Of a stretch of DNA of 7,111 nucleotides, positions 1-5,668 are shown piece by piece (position 1 is the stretch's first letter; every line of letters starts with the position of its first letter). This DNA comes from Gammaproteobacteria bacterium (GTDB lineage: Bacteria; Pseudomonadota; Gammaproteobacteria; Granulosicoccales; Granulosicoccaceae): NCBI GenBank assembly GCA_019634245.1, contig JAHQVR010000287.1:1-7111 (forward strand), read 5' to 3'. The position numbers were made by a program, and so were the translations under genes. The notes below the pieces were generated by a model, which saw only the letters and a program-made list of their open reading frames with translations, made no database searches and was not told the origin of the DNA.

Positions 1-1095
1 AGTAACTATGCAGAGCTTGCGGCAAAGGCCGATGAGATTGTTCAGGTGTTGGAACAGGACGAGCGCTTCGGACGTGTAGATACTGGTTATGAAACAAGCC
101 ATGCGCAACTCTCTATCAGTATAGATCGCGAGCGCGCCGCCGACCTTGGCATTGAAATAGACGGTCTTGCCACCGCAATGCAATCCGTACTCGACGGTCG
201 CAAGATCGGGGATGTATTTATCGACGACCGCGCAGTCGCAGTCAAACTACTCTCCAGTACACAACCTGTCAACGACCCGACCGATCTTGCCAATCTGTTT
301 CTAAAAACCTCTGACGGACGCATAGTACCGATGTCGACCATTGCTACTCTCAAAGAGTTTGCGATTGCACCATCCCTACCCCGTGAGGAACGTTCGCGAG
401 CAGTCTCAATTCGTGCTGGCCTGACACCCGAACTGCCACTGCGACAGGCACTACAAGAGTTTGAACAGATCGCAGAACCCATTATCGACAGCGACATGCG
501 GCTGATTCCACTGGCTGAGGCAGCAACGCTTAATGAAACCTCAAGCGGGCTAGCACTAACATTCGGTTTCGCCATCATTGTCGTCTTTCTGGTGCTGGCT
601 GCACAGTTCGAAAGTTTTGTCAGTGCTTTAATCATCATGTTCACAGTGCCTTTTGGATTAGCCAGTGCGGTGTTTGCGTTATATCTCACCGGTACCACGC
701 TCAACGTCTATAGCCAGATTGGTCTGGTGTTACTGGTCGGTATCATGGCCAAAAACGGTATATTAATAGTGGAATTTGCTAATCAGCTACGCGACCAGGG
801 TATGACTGTGCGAGAGGCCGCATTGGAAGCTGCAACCAAACGCCTTCGACCGGTTACTATGACGTTGTTTTCAACGGTACTCGGTGGTTTACCACTGGTA
901 CTTGCATCTGGTGCAGGGGCCGAAGCGCGCATCGCACTAGGATGGGTTATCGTTGGTGGGCTGGGAATTGCTGCTCTATTTACCCTGTTCTTAACACCCG
1001 TTGCCTATCAACTTTTGGCGGGCTTTTCAGTGCCCAAGGCAACACTCGATCAGCAATTATCAGAAGAGTTGAACGATGCTGCAACGATGCGGTAA
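1..1095 (+). CDS. RND (HAE1-type) efflux pump inner-membrane subunit, C-terminal part
   Basis: This is the last 364 codons of a proton-driven RND pump of the AcrB/MexB kind. Such pumps export drugs or other amphiphiles together with a periplasmic adaptor and an outer-membrane channel. Frame 1 is open from the window edge, so the true start lies upstream; family members are about 1,030 residues. The first ~165 residues are periplasmic porter/docking sequence (AADLGIEIDGLATAM, DGRIVPMSTIA). They are followed by the second membrane half (TM8-TM12): FLVLAAQFESF, the IMFTVPFGLA helix, LNVYSQIGLVLLVGIMAKNGILIV spread over residues ~234-257, RLRPVTMT and the ASGAGAEAR loop. The Lys in MAKNGILIVEF corresponds to AcrB Lys940 of the proton relay; the paired Asp residues of TM4 are outside the window. 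The gene ends in a short polar tail and has no co-directional partner downstream. It is probably the last gene of an adaptor-pump operon. Substrate is not predictable. Confidence 0.95.
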   Translation, partial: SNYAELAAKADEIVQVLEQDERFGRVDTGYETSHAQLSISIDRERAADLGIEIDGLATAMQSVLDGRKIGDVFIDDRAVAVKLLSSTQPVNDPTDLANLFLKTSDGRIVPMSTIATLKEFAIAPSLPREERSRAVSIRAGLTPELPLRQALQEFEQIAEPIIDSDMRLIPLAEAATLNETSSGLALTFGFAIIVVFLVLAAQFESFVSALIIMFTVPFGLASAVFALYLTGTTLNVYSQIGLVLLVGIMAKNGILIVEFANQLRDQGMTVREAALEAATKRLRPVTMTLFSTVLGGLPLVLASGAGAEARIALGWVIVGGLGIAALFTLFLTPVAYQLLAGFSVPKATLDQQLSEELNDAATMR

Positions 1096-1118
1096 TAGGC
1101 TTTTCGCTAATCGAAAAA
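1093..1118. terminator. Weak hairpin between the convergent pump and pirin genes
   Basis: Directly after the RND stop codon, TTTTCG (1101-1106) and CGAAAA (1112-1117) form a perfect 6-bp stem with a 5-nt loop. No strong U tract follows on either strand, so this is a poor intrinsic terminator, although its position between convergent genes suits that role. The rest of the 143-bp gap (1096-1238) has only a 4-bp CACG/CGTG hairpin (1172-1183) and no convincing gene. Confidence 0.25.
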
Positions 1119-1238
1119 CAATAGCGCACAAACTCCAATTTCGCGCACACATCGCTCACATTTATCCCGAACACGGTCTCGTGGTCAACGTTGTCAATGC
1201 TATCGAGAGGTTTCCAGAGCCGTGTGTGGAGTAAAAAA

Positions 1239-1952
1239 TTACAATAATTCGAACAGCAGGAACTCGGCATCAGTACCATCTTCGAACACCAGGGTGCCGC
1301 CCCCGTCAATGGCTACCCCATCTCCGTAGGTAATACGCTGACCGTTGAGATTGAGTTCACCTCTGGCTACCTGAATCCAAGCCTTTGGTACTTCACCCAG
1401 ATCATGCTCAATTCGCTCTTGGCCGGTTAATTCAGCCGCATAAACATTTGCGTTTGCTCTGATTTGGATTGACCCATCGCGACCATCAGGCGTCAAGAAC
1501 AATTTCAATCGCCCACGTTTCTCCTCAGCCGTAAGGTCAAGCGTGTCATAACGAGGGGTAACGCCATTTTCAGAAGGTATCAACCAAACTTGCAAGAAGC
1601 GCATACGATCGGTGTCTGACGGATTGAACTCACTATGAGTTACACCACTACCAGCGCTCATATACTGAACACCACCTTGAGACACTGTGCTCCCGTTTCC
1701 CATTGAATCTTTATGTTCCAGTGCGCCCTCTAGTACGTAGGAAAATATTTCTGCATCTTGGTGTGAGTGCGCAGGGAAACCTCCTCCCCCTTCCACCTGA
1801 TCGTCGTTGATTACACGCAACACACCGTAGTGCATATGCTGGGCATCGTGGTAGCTGCCAAAGCTGAAGGTATGCGCGCTTTTTAGCCATCCGAAGTCGG
1901 CTTGCCCGCGTTCCCCAGCTGATCTTATTGTCATCGTTTGTACAGAATTCAT
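1239..1952 (-). CDS. Pirin family protein (YhhW-like bicupin)
   Basis: This is a 237-residue pirin, close to the ~231 residues of E. coli YhhW. The N-terminal cupin holds the four metal ligands expected for the family: His62 and His64 in FPAHSHQDAEIF, then His106 and Glu108 in GVTHSEFNPS. The Pirin_C part follows from about residue 125. Flanking family motifs are also clear: HTFSFGSYHD near the start, LRVINDDQVEGGGGF, and QYMSAGSGVTHSE. Some bacterial pirins show quercetin 2,3-dioxygenase activity in vitro and others bind metabolic enzymes, so the physiological substrate stays open. The protein is cytoplasmic, with no signal peptide. I chose the first ATG because ATGAGACG lies just upstream as a weak ribosome site; the ATG at codon 7 has none. 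The gene is divergent from the LysR gene at 2082, which probably controls it. Confidence 0.95.
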   Translation of the reverse strand: MNSVQTMTIRSAGERGQADFGWLKSAHTFSFGSYHDAQHMHYGVLRVINDDQVEGGGGFPAHSHQDAEIFSYVLEGALEHKDSMGNGSTVSQGGVQYMSAGSGVTHSEFNPSDTDRMRFLQVWLIPSENGVTPRYDTLDLTAEEKRGRLKLFLTPDGRDGSIQIRANANVYAAELTGQERIEHDLGEVPKAWIQVARGELNLNGQRITYGDGVAIDGGGTLVFEDGTDAEFLLFELL

Positions 1953-2006
1953 ATCGTCTCATCCGTCGGTTTAGTTGAACAATTTGGTCTGTTGGAATGA
2001 CTTTAA

Positions 2007-2034
2007 GGTATATTCAATCAGCAACAAAGATCAA
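2007..2034 (-). promoter_or_regulatory. Candidate sigma70-type promoter for pirin
   Basis: Read on the minus strand, TTGATC (2034-2029) and TATACC (2012-2007) are separated by 16 bp. Each matches four of six consensus bases. They lie 55-82 bp upstream of the pirin start. The -35 hexamer overlaps the left arm of the inverted repeat at 2023-2030, which would let a bound LysR protein touch polymerase. This is a pattern match only. Confidence 0.3.
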
Positions 2035-2068
2035 TTTATGTATTTCTTTGTTCTCTTTTTCAGAACAA
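2023..2068. promoter_or_regulatory. Interlocking inverted repeats, candidate LysR operator
   Basis: Two perfect inverted repeats share a central segment. AACAAAGA (2023-2030) pairs with TCTTTGTT (2045-2052) across 14 bp. TTGTTCT (2048-2054), which overlaps that right arm, pairs with AGAACAA (2062-2068) across 7 bp. The array ends next to the LysR ribosome site and begins within the candidate pirin promoter. LysR-type proteins usually bind imperfect dyads with a T-N11-A core in exactly such divergent gaps and repress their own gene. The dyads are seen; the binding is inferred. Confidence 0.4.
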
Positions 2069-2069
2069 T

Positions 2070-2073
2070 AGGA
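2070..2073 (+). promoter_or_regulatory. Ribosome binding site of the LysR gene
   Basis: AGGA lies 8 nt before the GTG at 2082. It supports GTG as the start, in the frame giving the normal LysR N-terminus. An ATG overlaps at 2080-2082 but is in another frame and does not give the family sequence. Confidence 0.6.
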
Positions 2074-2081
2074 TTTTTAAT

Positions 2082-3047
2082 GTGGACCGCTTTGAAGATT
2101 TACAGACATTCATATTAGTAGCAGAGCACCGGAGCATAAGAAAGGCGGCCGATCTGTTAAATCGCGCCCCGTCAGCAGTCAGTCGTCGTGTTAAAGATTT
2201 AGAGCAACGCCTAGAGGTACAGCTTCTTACACGGACAACACGTCAAGTTCGACTCACACCCGCTGGTGAACGATTCTTGGAGAAGGCTCGTAAAATCATC
2301 GAGGCACTGGAAGAGGCAGAAGCGAGCGCCACGGCAGATTCGCATAGCATCAGTGGTGAGCTGAGAATAACTGTACCGTTGAGCTTTGGTATCAAACACC
2401 TTGCTCCGGCGATCAGTGATTTCATGACCGACAATCCGCGACTAAAAATCGATGCGGACTTTAATGATACTGAAATCAACATTACTAGTAACCGAATAGA
2501 TTTGGCAATCAGGATTGGATATTTAAAAGATTCAACGCTTCGCGCAAAAAAACTAGCACCGATACACCATGTAGTTGCAGCTGCACCGAGTTTTTGGAAA
2601 AAGCACGGTATCCCCAGAAAACCATCAGATTTAACTGGCTTACCCGGGTTGTGTTATTCGAACAGTTCAATGGGAAATTCGTGGTCATGGTCTAACGATC
2701 GCGGTGAGTCAGGCAAAGTCGTTATCGAACCACGTTACCGGGCAAGTAATGGCGAGGCATTGGTGCACGCGGCAACCATGGGATTTGGTGTTGTTCGATT
2801 ACCAACATTCTTGCTCGCTACCGCAATTGAGGCGCAAGCTTTACAACCGGTATTACTGCCAGTAAATTGGGGGGTAGCCGGGCTTTATGCATTGTATGCA
2901 GACACAGCATTCCTACCCAGTCGATCAAGAAGTTTTATAGACTTTCTTGGTAATAGGTTTGGTGATAAACCGGACTGGGACGAATGTCTGCGCAAACATC
3001 TGAAGCGTGTCAATAACGCATCGCCAATTAAGATGCTGGGGAGCTAA
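2082..3047 (+). CDS. LysR-family transcriptional regulator
   Basis: This is a 321-residue DNA-binding regulator with a GTG start; typical LysR proteins have ~300 residues. Residues 1-62 form the winged helix-turn-helix: DRFEDLQTFILVAEHRSI, then RKAADLLNRAPSAVSRRVKD as recognition region, then LEQRLEVQLLTRTTRQVRLT. A linker helix (AGERFLEKARKIIEALEEAE) follows and mediates dimerisation in the family. The effector-binding domain runs from ~90 to ~295, opening with GELRITVPLSFG and including NRIDLAIRIGYLKDSTL. The C-terminal ~25 residues exceed the usual family end. It is divergent from the pirin gene with 129 bp between the two starts, so pirin is the most likely target along with its own promoter. 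The inducer is unknown. The sequence resembles the CrgA/AphB-like branch in general layout, but that is an impression. Confidence 0.95.
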   Translation: MDRFEDLQTFILVAEHRSIRKAADLLNRAPSAVSRRVKDLEQRLEVQLLTRTTRQVRLTPAGERFLEKARKIIEALEEAEASATADSHSISGELRITVPLSFGIKHLAPAISDFMTDNPRLKIDADFNDTEINITSNRIDLAIRIGYLKDSTLRAKKLAPIHHVVAAAPSFWKKHGIPRKPSDLTGLPGLCYSNSSMGNSWSWSNDRGESGKVVIEPRYRASNGEALVHAATMGFGVVRLPTFLLATAIEAQALQPVLLPVNWGVAGLYALYADTAFLPSRSRSFIDFLGNRFGDKPDWDECLRKHLKRVNNASPIKMLGS

Positions 3048-3098
3048 AGTAAACCATAAACACGGCGCCGCCAGTTGTGCGACGACGGCCATGCGGGG

Positions 3099-3128
3099 TT
3101 TGACCATCTGATATTTGACCATTTGATA
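3099..3128. repeat. Tandem duplication of a 15-bp unit
   Basis: The unit TTTGACCATCTGATA (3099-3113) is followed without a gap by TTTGACCATTTGATA (3114-3128), one mismatch in 15. It lies in the 190-bp gap between the convergent LysR and lipoprotein genes. Two copies could be slippage or a pair of binding sites. It is too short and too few for CRISPR. Confidence 0.7.
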
Positions 3129-3150
3129 GGTGTGAGCGATAAGACAGCCA

Positions 3151-3174
3151 GCAAACTCTTTTTGAGATTTTTTT
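3151..3174 (+). terminator. Weak terminator-like element after the LysR gene
   Basis: AAACTC and GAGATTT flank a short T loop, giving a CTC/GAG core with an imperfect A/T extension, followed by seven T residues (3168-3174). It lies about 105 bp past the LysR stop. The stem is too weak to call with confidence; no better terminator is seen in 3048-3237, which also holds the 15-bp tandem repeat and no gene. Confidence 0.25.
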
Positions 3175-3237
3175 CACTGAGTTGTGGATACCCTTCCCAA
3201 CCAGGAGCTCAACGGACTGACTAGTTATCTCATAGGA

Positions 3238-4023
3238 CTATCGTAACTCAGCAGGCAGATACCCCCATTGCAAATGATCGAGCTCAATTCCAGTTAGTCG
3301 ATAGTCATTACTTACCTTGATCGCAGATACGCCAGCATAGTTCACCACACCGTAAAAACGATCATCTCCGGTTTCACCATTGAAGGAACCGTCATGGTGT
3401 TCAGCGACTATGGTGCCAAGGGATTGCCCACCCGCATCAAACGCTTCAAACGTAGTTTGAATTCTCCCGTCGGTCCACACAATGCCTACGTGAGTTGGCA
3501 GCTGCCCGTTTAATTGCTGCGCATCGAATGACCATACAACTCCAGTTGTCGAAACAGCGTGAAACCAACTTTCTCCAGATAGCGAATTTCCGTCAATAAG
3601 CCCATCGTCAGCGTCGACCGAATCATGAAAACCTTCACCAAACTCCAATGAAACAAAATTGCCAGTCGATGCGCTTGCACCCGGGTGTTCTAAAACTTTG
3701 TCTTCAAAATCCTCCAGGTAAAAATAACCTTGACCAAAACTGATATTTGCAAAAGGACTATCATCAAACTGGGCGTACTCATTATTGATACCTGAGCCAC
3801 CCAAGGGACCAATCAATCCTTCATCGATGGGGTCAAATACTGTTGCGGTTGACATTGTTCCCGTTTCTGTCGAGGTTGACATTGTTTCGGCTTCGGATGG
3901 CGTTGCAATAGAGTTTCCAGAATTGTCGGCTTCCGGTTCGTCTGAGGAATTTGATCCGGAACATCCAACCAAACTTGCCGCGAGCGACAAGCACAATAAA
4001 GATCGAATAGTATTGCGTGACAT
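3238..4023 (-). CDS. Secreted lipoprotein with PEP-CTERM-protein-like C-terminal domain
   Basis: This encodes 261 residues. Residues 1-20 are a signal peptide (MSRNTIRSLL, then hydrophobic LSLAASLVG) ending in the lipobox LVGC. Cys21 would be lipidated, and Ser at +2 favours the outer membrane. Residues ~22-66 are a Ser/Thr/Glu-rich linker holding an in-frame 9-residue repeat (EAETMSTS, TETGTMSTA). From ~67 there is a compact acidic domain with DSVDADDGLIDG, THVGIVWTDGR, FEAFDAGGQSLG, GDDRFYGVVN, AIKVSN and IELDHLQWG. From memory, this motif order recurs in uncharacterised exported proteins of planctomycetes, cyanobacteria and others, often with PEP-CTERM sorting tails. Here the tail is absent and a lipid anchor replaces it. 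I chose this ATG over an in-frame GTG at 4050 because AAAGGA precedes it and the signal peptide fits. Function unknown; surface binding is a guess. It is a single gene convergent with LysR. Confidence 0.85.
   Translation of the reverse strand: MSRNTIRSLLCLSLAASLVGCSGSNSSDEPEADNSGNSIATPSEAETMSTSTETGTMSTATVFDPIDEGLIGPLGGSGINNEYAQFDDSPFANISFGQGYFYLEDFEDKVLEHPGASASTGNFVSLEFGEGFHDSVDADDGLIDGNSLSGESWFHAVSTTGVVWSFDAQQLNGQLPTHVGIVWTDGRIQTTFEAFDAGGQSLGTIVAEHHDGSFNGETGDDRFYGVVNYAGVSAIKVSNDYRLTGIELDHLQWGYLPAELR
3847..3886. repeat. 27-bp in-frame repeat in the lipoprotein linker
   Basis: GGTTGACATTGTT occurs at 3847-3859 and again at 3874-3886, a 27-bp period. On the minus strand this encodes two 9-residue units with pattern (S/T)E(A/T)(E/G)TMST(S/A). 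The identical core suggests recent slippage duplication. Such linkers are often variable in length between strains. Confidence 0.6.
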
Positions 4024-4029
4024 AACTAA

Positions 4030-4035
4030 TCCTTT
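4030..4035 (-). promoter_or_regulatory. Ribosome binding site of the lipoprotein gene
   Basis: On the minus strand AAAGGA sits 6 nt before the ATG at 4023. This decides the start in favour of that ATG; the upstream in-frame GTG at 4050 has no comparable site. Confidence 0.75.
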
Positions 4036-4339
4036 GGTAAAATGCGGCACATAAATCCGCGATTAAGGTAAATAAGTTTCAAACGTTCCCTGTGACATCA
4101 CGTCTTCTGGAATGTTTACGGGCCGACAAGACAAATGATAACCAGCGGCAAAAAAGCGCAATCAACATCTCTTTCCCAGAATCTCGTTCGGTTCGCCGGA
4201 ACCCAGCATTAAAACTCGTCATTTAGCATTAATGCAATCTGTGTCTAAACATGTAAGCGTATATTGAGTGGAGTTTGGTTCAAATTATTTTAACCAACTT
4301 AAATAGATTGCACGAATACCGCTTAACAACAGCCGCCAA
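4036..4339. other. Non-coding gap with small dyads
   Basis: I see no gene in these ~300 bp upstream of the lipoprotein. The octamer AGCATTAA occurs at 4205-4212 and 4225-4232, exactly 20 bp apart, and the second copy overlaps a perfect 10-bp palindrome GCATTAATGC (4226-4235). TTGGTT (4275-4280) and AACCAA (4292-4297) form a 6-bp AT-rich dyad with an 11-nt loop. GCGG and CCGC (4044-4060) form a 4-bp dyad in the lipoprotein leader. The lipoprotein promoter should be here, but no hexamer pair is convincing. Confidence 0.4.
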
Positions 4340-4558
4340 TCAAATGAATTGTTGAGCTAAAAAAGCGTGTTTTCCTCGAGATGCAGCCTTAACCGACGTA
4401 TCAATTGCCTCGGCACCATCTCTACCCGCAATGCGGTACCTGAAATGATTCGCCAAGGTCATAGAGCCATCGAAGATTTCGACTTCGTAGTGTCCGATAG
4501 CGATGCCAATACAGTTAAATCGACCCTCGTCAATGAACTTCAATTGGTTGGTTCTAAC
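4340..4558 (-). pseudogene. C-terminal remnant of an unidentified gene
   Basis: On the minus strand about 72 codons read as natural protein from NQLKFIDEGRF through CIGIAIGHYEVEIF, MTLANHFRYRIAGRDG and AIDTSVKAASRG to HAFLAQQFI, then TGA at 4342-4340. I do not recognise the family. The composition (mixed charged and hydrophobic, no stop, no obvious shadow pattern) suggests the true C-terminus of a soluble protein. There is no start codon with a ribosome site. The frame does run open further to 4852, but from about 4560 that stretch is antisense to the EamA fragment and has a very different, Ala/Ser/Arg/Pro-rich composition. I infer that the N-terminal part was lost at a breakpoint near 4560. 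The alternative is that the real coding strand is the plus strand and this reading is chance. Confidence 0.45.
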
Positions 4559-4928
4559 TGAACCGGTACGCCGTGCAACTTGGATTTCCATCATTATTGC
4601 GCTTACTGGTATTGCAATCATGGTGGCAGATAAAACCGAAGGGGTAGCCCTTAAAGGCAGCCTGGCTGCACTTGGGTCGGCTCTAGGTTTTGCTATCTTC
4701 ACTGTTGCTTTGCGCTGGGGGCGAACAGGTGAAATGCTGCCCTCGGTGTTTCTATCCGGGCTATTCGCTGTGGTCATCACGTTCGCTATCTGCTTATACC
4801 TGGGGCTTTCTACTGCAATAAGCTTTAACAATGGCAGTATTGCAATGAGCATGGGTGTTTTCCAGGTAGGGGCTGGCCTTATCCTCTACACGCTAGGATC
4901 GCGCAGGTGGGCGTGCCAACACGTATAA
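4557..4928 (+). pseudogene. EamA/DMT-family transporter fragment, truncated at both ends
   Basis: About 115 codons match the middle of an EamA (drug/metabolite transporter) protein, a family of ~290-300 residues with ten membrane helices. Visible parts are VRRATWIS leading into IIIALTGIAIMVADK (about TM5), LAALGSALGFAIFTVALRWGR (TM6), MLPSVFLSGLFAVVITFAICL (TM7) and MGVFQVGAGLILYTLGSR (TM8). Homology starts abruptly at about 4560, so the first four helices are missing. It stops at about 4907, after which the frame gives RWACQHV and TAA at 4926-4928; intact relatives continue with about 65 residues holding TM9-10. The nearest ATG (4503) has no ribosome site and lies in sequence belonging to the neighbouring remnant. 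The piece cannot make a normal transporter and is best called a pseudogene. Confidence 0.8.
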
Positions 4929-4941
4929 ATAGCGATAAAAG

Positions 4942-4965
4942 TCGATCGGAAATTAATCGATCGGA
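4942..4965. terminator. Direct 9-bp repeat forming a hairpin, candidate terminator of the hydrolase operon
   Basis: TCGATCGGA occurs at 4942-4950 and 4957-4965. Because CGATCG is self-complementary, the two copies also pair as a 6-bp stem (4943-4948 with 4958-4963) over a 9-nt loop. On the minus strand it follows the hydrolase stop by 2 bp and is followed by ACTTTT, so it could end the operon transcript. The U tract is short. Confidence 0.4.
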
Positions 4966-4967
4966 TA

Positions 4968-5663
4968 TTATTTATTCAACCATATTTCTAACGCTTCATT
5001 GGTTTTTTCGGATTGTTCCAGTGTCGGCATATGCCCTGCTCCAGCTATAACAGTAAGTGCAGCAGATGGAATTATCTGCTGCATTTCTTCGTGCGCAGTA
5101 ACAGGACACAGGCGATCATCTTCACCACACAGGACCAGTGTCGGCACTCTCACCGAGCAGAGTGTCGACGTTTGATCCGAGCGGGACTGTAACGCCTGCG
5201 ACTGTGTTACGAAAACTTCAGGCCCTAATGCTATCGCCATATCCATACACAGATTTAACAGGGTCTTTGTGTCAGCTGAATCACTTAAATAATTGGGCTT
5301 CATCTCATCGCGCATAACCGTTTTAAGATTGCCCGCAAGCACACTGGCAATTTGCGATTCACGTTGCTGTTGACGTTCGAGTGTTTCCGCTCGCGGGTTT
5401 GTGTCAAGCAACGCAAGCTTTGTTACGCGATCAGGCGCCTGTCGAATGATTTCCATTGCCGCAATCCCCCCCATTGAAAATCCAGCCAGTGCAAATTGCG
5501 AGGGTGCACTGGCGAGAATGTCATTAGCGAGAGATGAAAAGCTGTTTCCTGTGGTCATAGGTGCTACCACAATGGTTCGATACGCAGAAAAAAACTCAAT
5601 TTGCGGTGTAAATATGCGTGCATCACACATCATTCCCGGCAGTAACATAAGTGCATCTTTCAT
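4968..5663 (-). CDS. Alpha/beta-fold hydrolase
   Basis: This is a 231-residue cytoplasmic hydrolase of the small esterase/lactonase type. The N-terminus reads LMLLPGMMCD, the HG-like oxyanion loop region. The nucleophile elbow is GFSMGG with Ser63. The acid is in LCGEDDRLCP, best fit Asp183 by the GxxDxxxP spacing. The base is His211 in AGAGHMPTLEQ. The triad is therefore complete and in normal order. A helical cap lies between ~95 and ~165 (TLERQQQRESQIASV, VFVTQSQALQSR). The substrate is not readable; relatives include carboxylesterases, enol-lactonases and C-C bond hydrolases. It starts 5 bp after the stop of the bicupin gene, so the two are almost surely co-transcribed and may be translationally coupled; its own ribosome site is weak. 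A hairpin just past the stop may terminate the operon. Confidence 0.92.
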   Translation of the reverse strand: MKDALMLLPGMMCDARIFTPQIEFFSAYRTIVVAPMTTGNSFSSLANDILASAPSQFALAGFSMGGIAAMEIIRQAPDRVTKLALLDTNPRAETLERQQQRESQIASVLAGNLKTVMRDEMKPNYLSDSADTKTLLNLCMDMAIALGPEVFVTQSQALQSRSDQTSTLCSVRVPTLVLCGEDDRLCPVTAHEEMQQIIPSAALTVIAGAGHMPTLEQSEKTNEALEIWLNK

Positions 5664-5668
5664 CGCTT

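Noticed and set aside
87..704. Open 205-codon minus-strand frame under the RND gene
   Set aside because: It is antisense to a clear RND coding region; its Ser/Arg/Ala-rich translation has the usual shadow composition and no family motif.
980..1309. Minus-strand frame covering the 1096-1238 gap, with a fairly protein-like stretch (about 45 residues)
   Set aside because: It overlaps the ends of both flanking genes, has no ribosome site and no recognisable motif. The gap itself is too short to judge, and I treat it as chance.
3099..3128. CRISPR or phage attachment site at the 15-bp repeats
   Set aside because: The copies are directly adjacent without spacers, there are only two, and no cas, integrase or tRNA gene is present.
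3238..4050. Longer lipoprotein start at the GTG (270 residues)
   Set aside because: It would add nine residues before an already good signal peptide and lacks a ribosome site, whereas AAAGGA sits 6 nt before the ATG at 4023.
4559..4852. N-terminal part of the open minus-strand frame that continues from the remnant at 4340
   Set aside because: From about 4560 upward it is antisense to recognisable EamA helices and turns Ala/Ser/Arg/Pro-rich, so only 4340-4558 is kept as a possible remnant.
4503..4928. An intact 141-residue membrane protein
   Set aside because: The ATG has no ribosome site, the first ~18 residues do not resemble EamA and lie in the neighbouring remnant, and helices at both ends of the family fold are absent.
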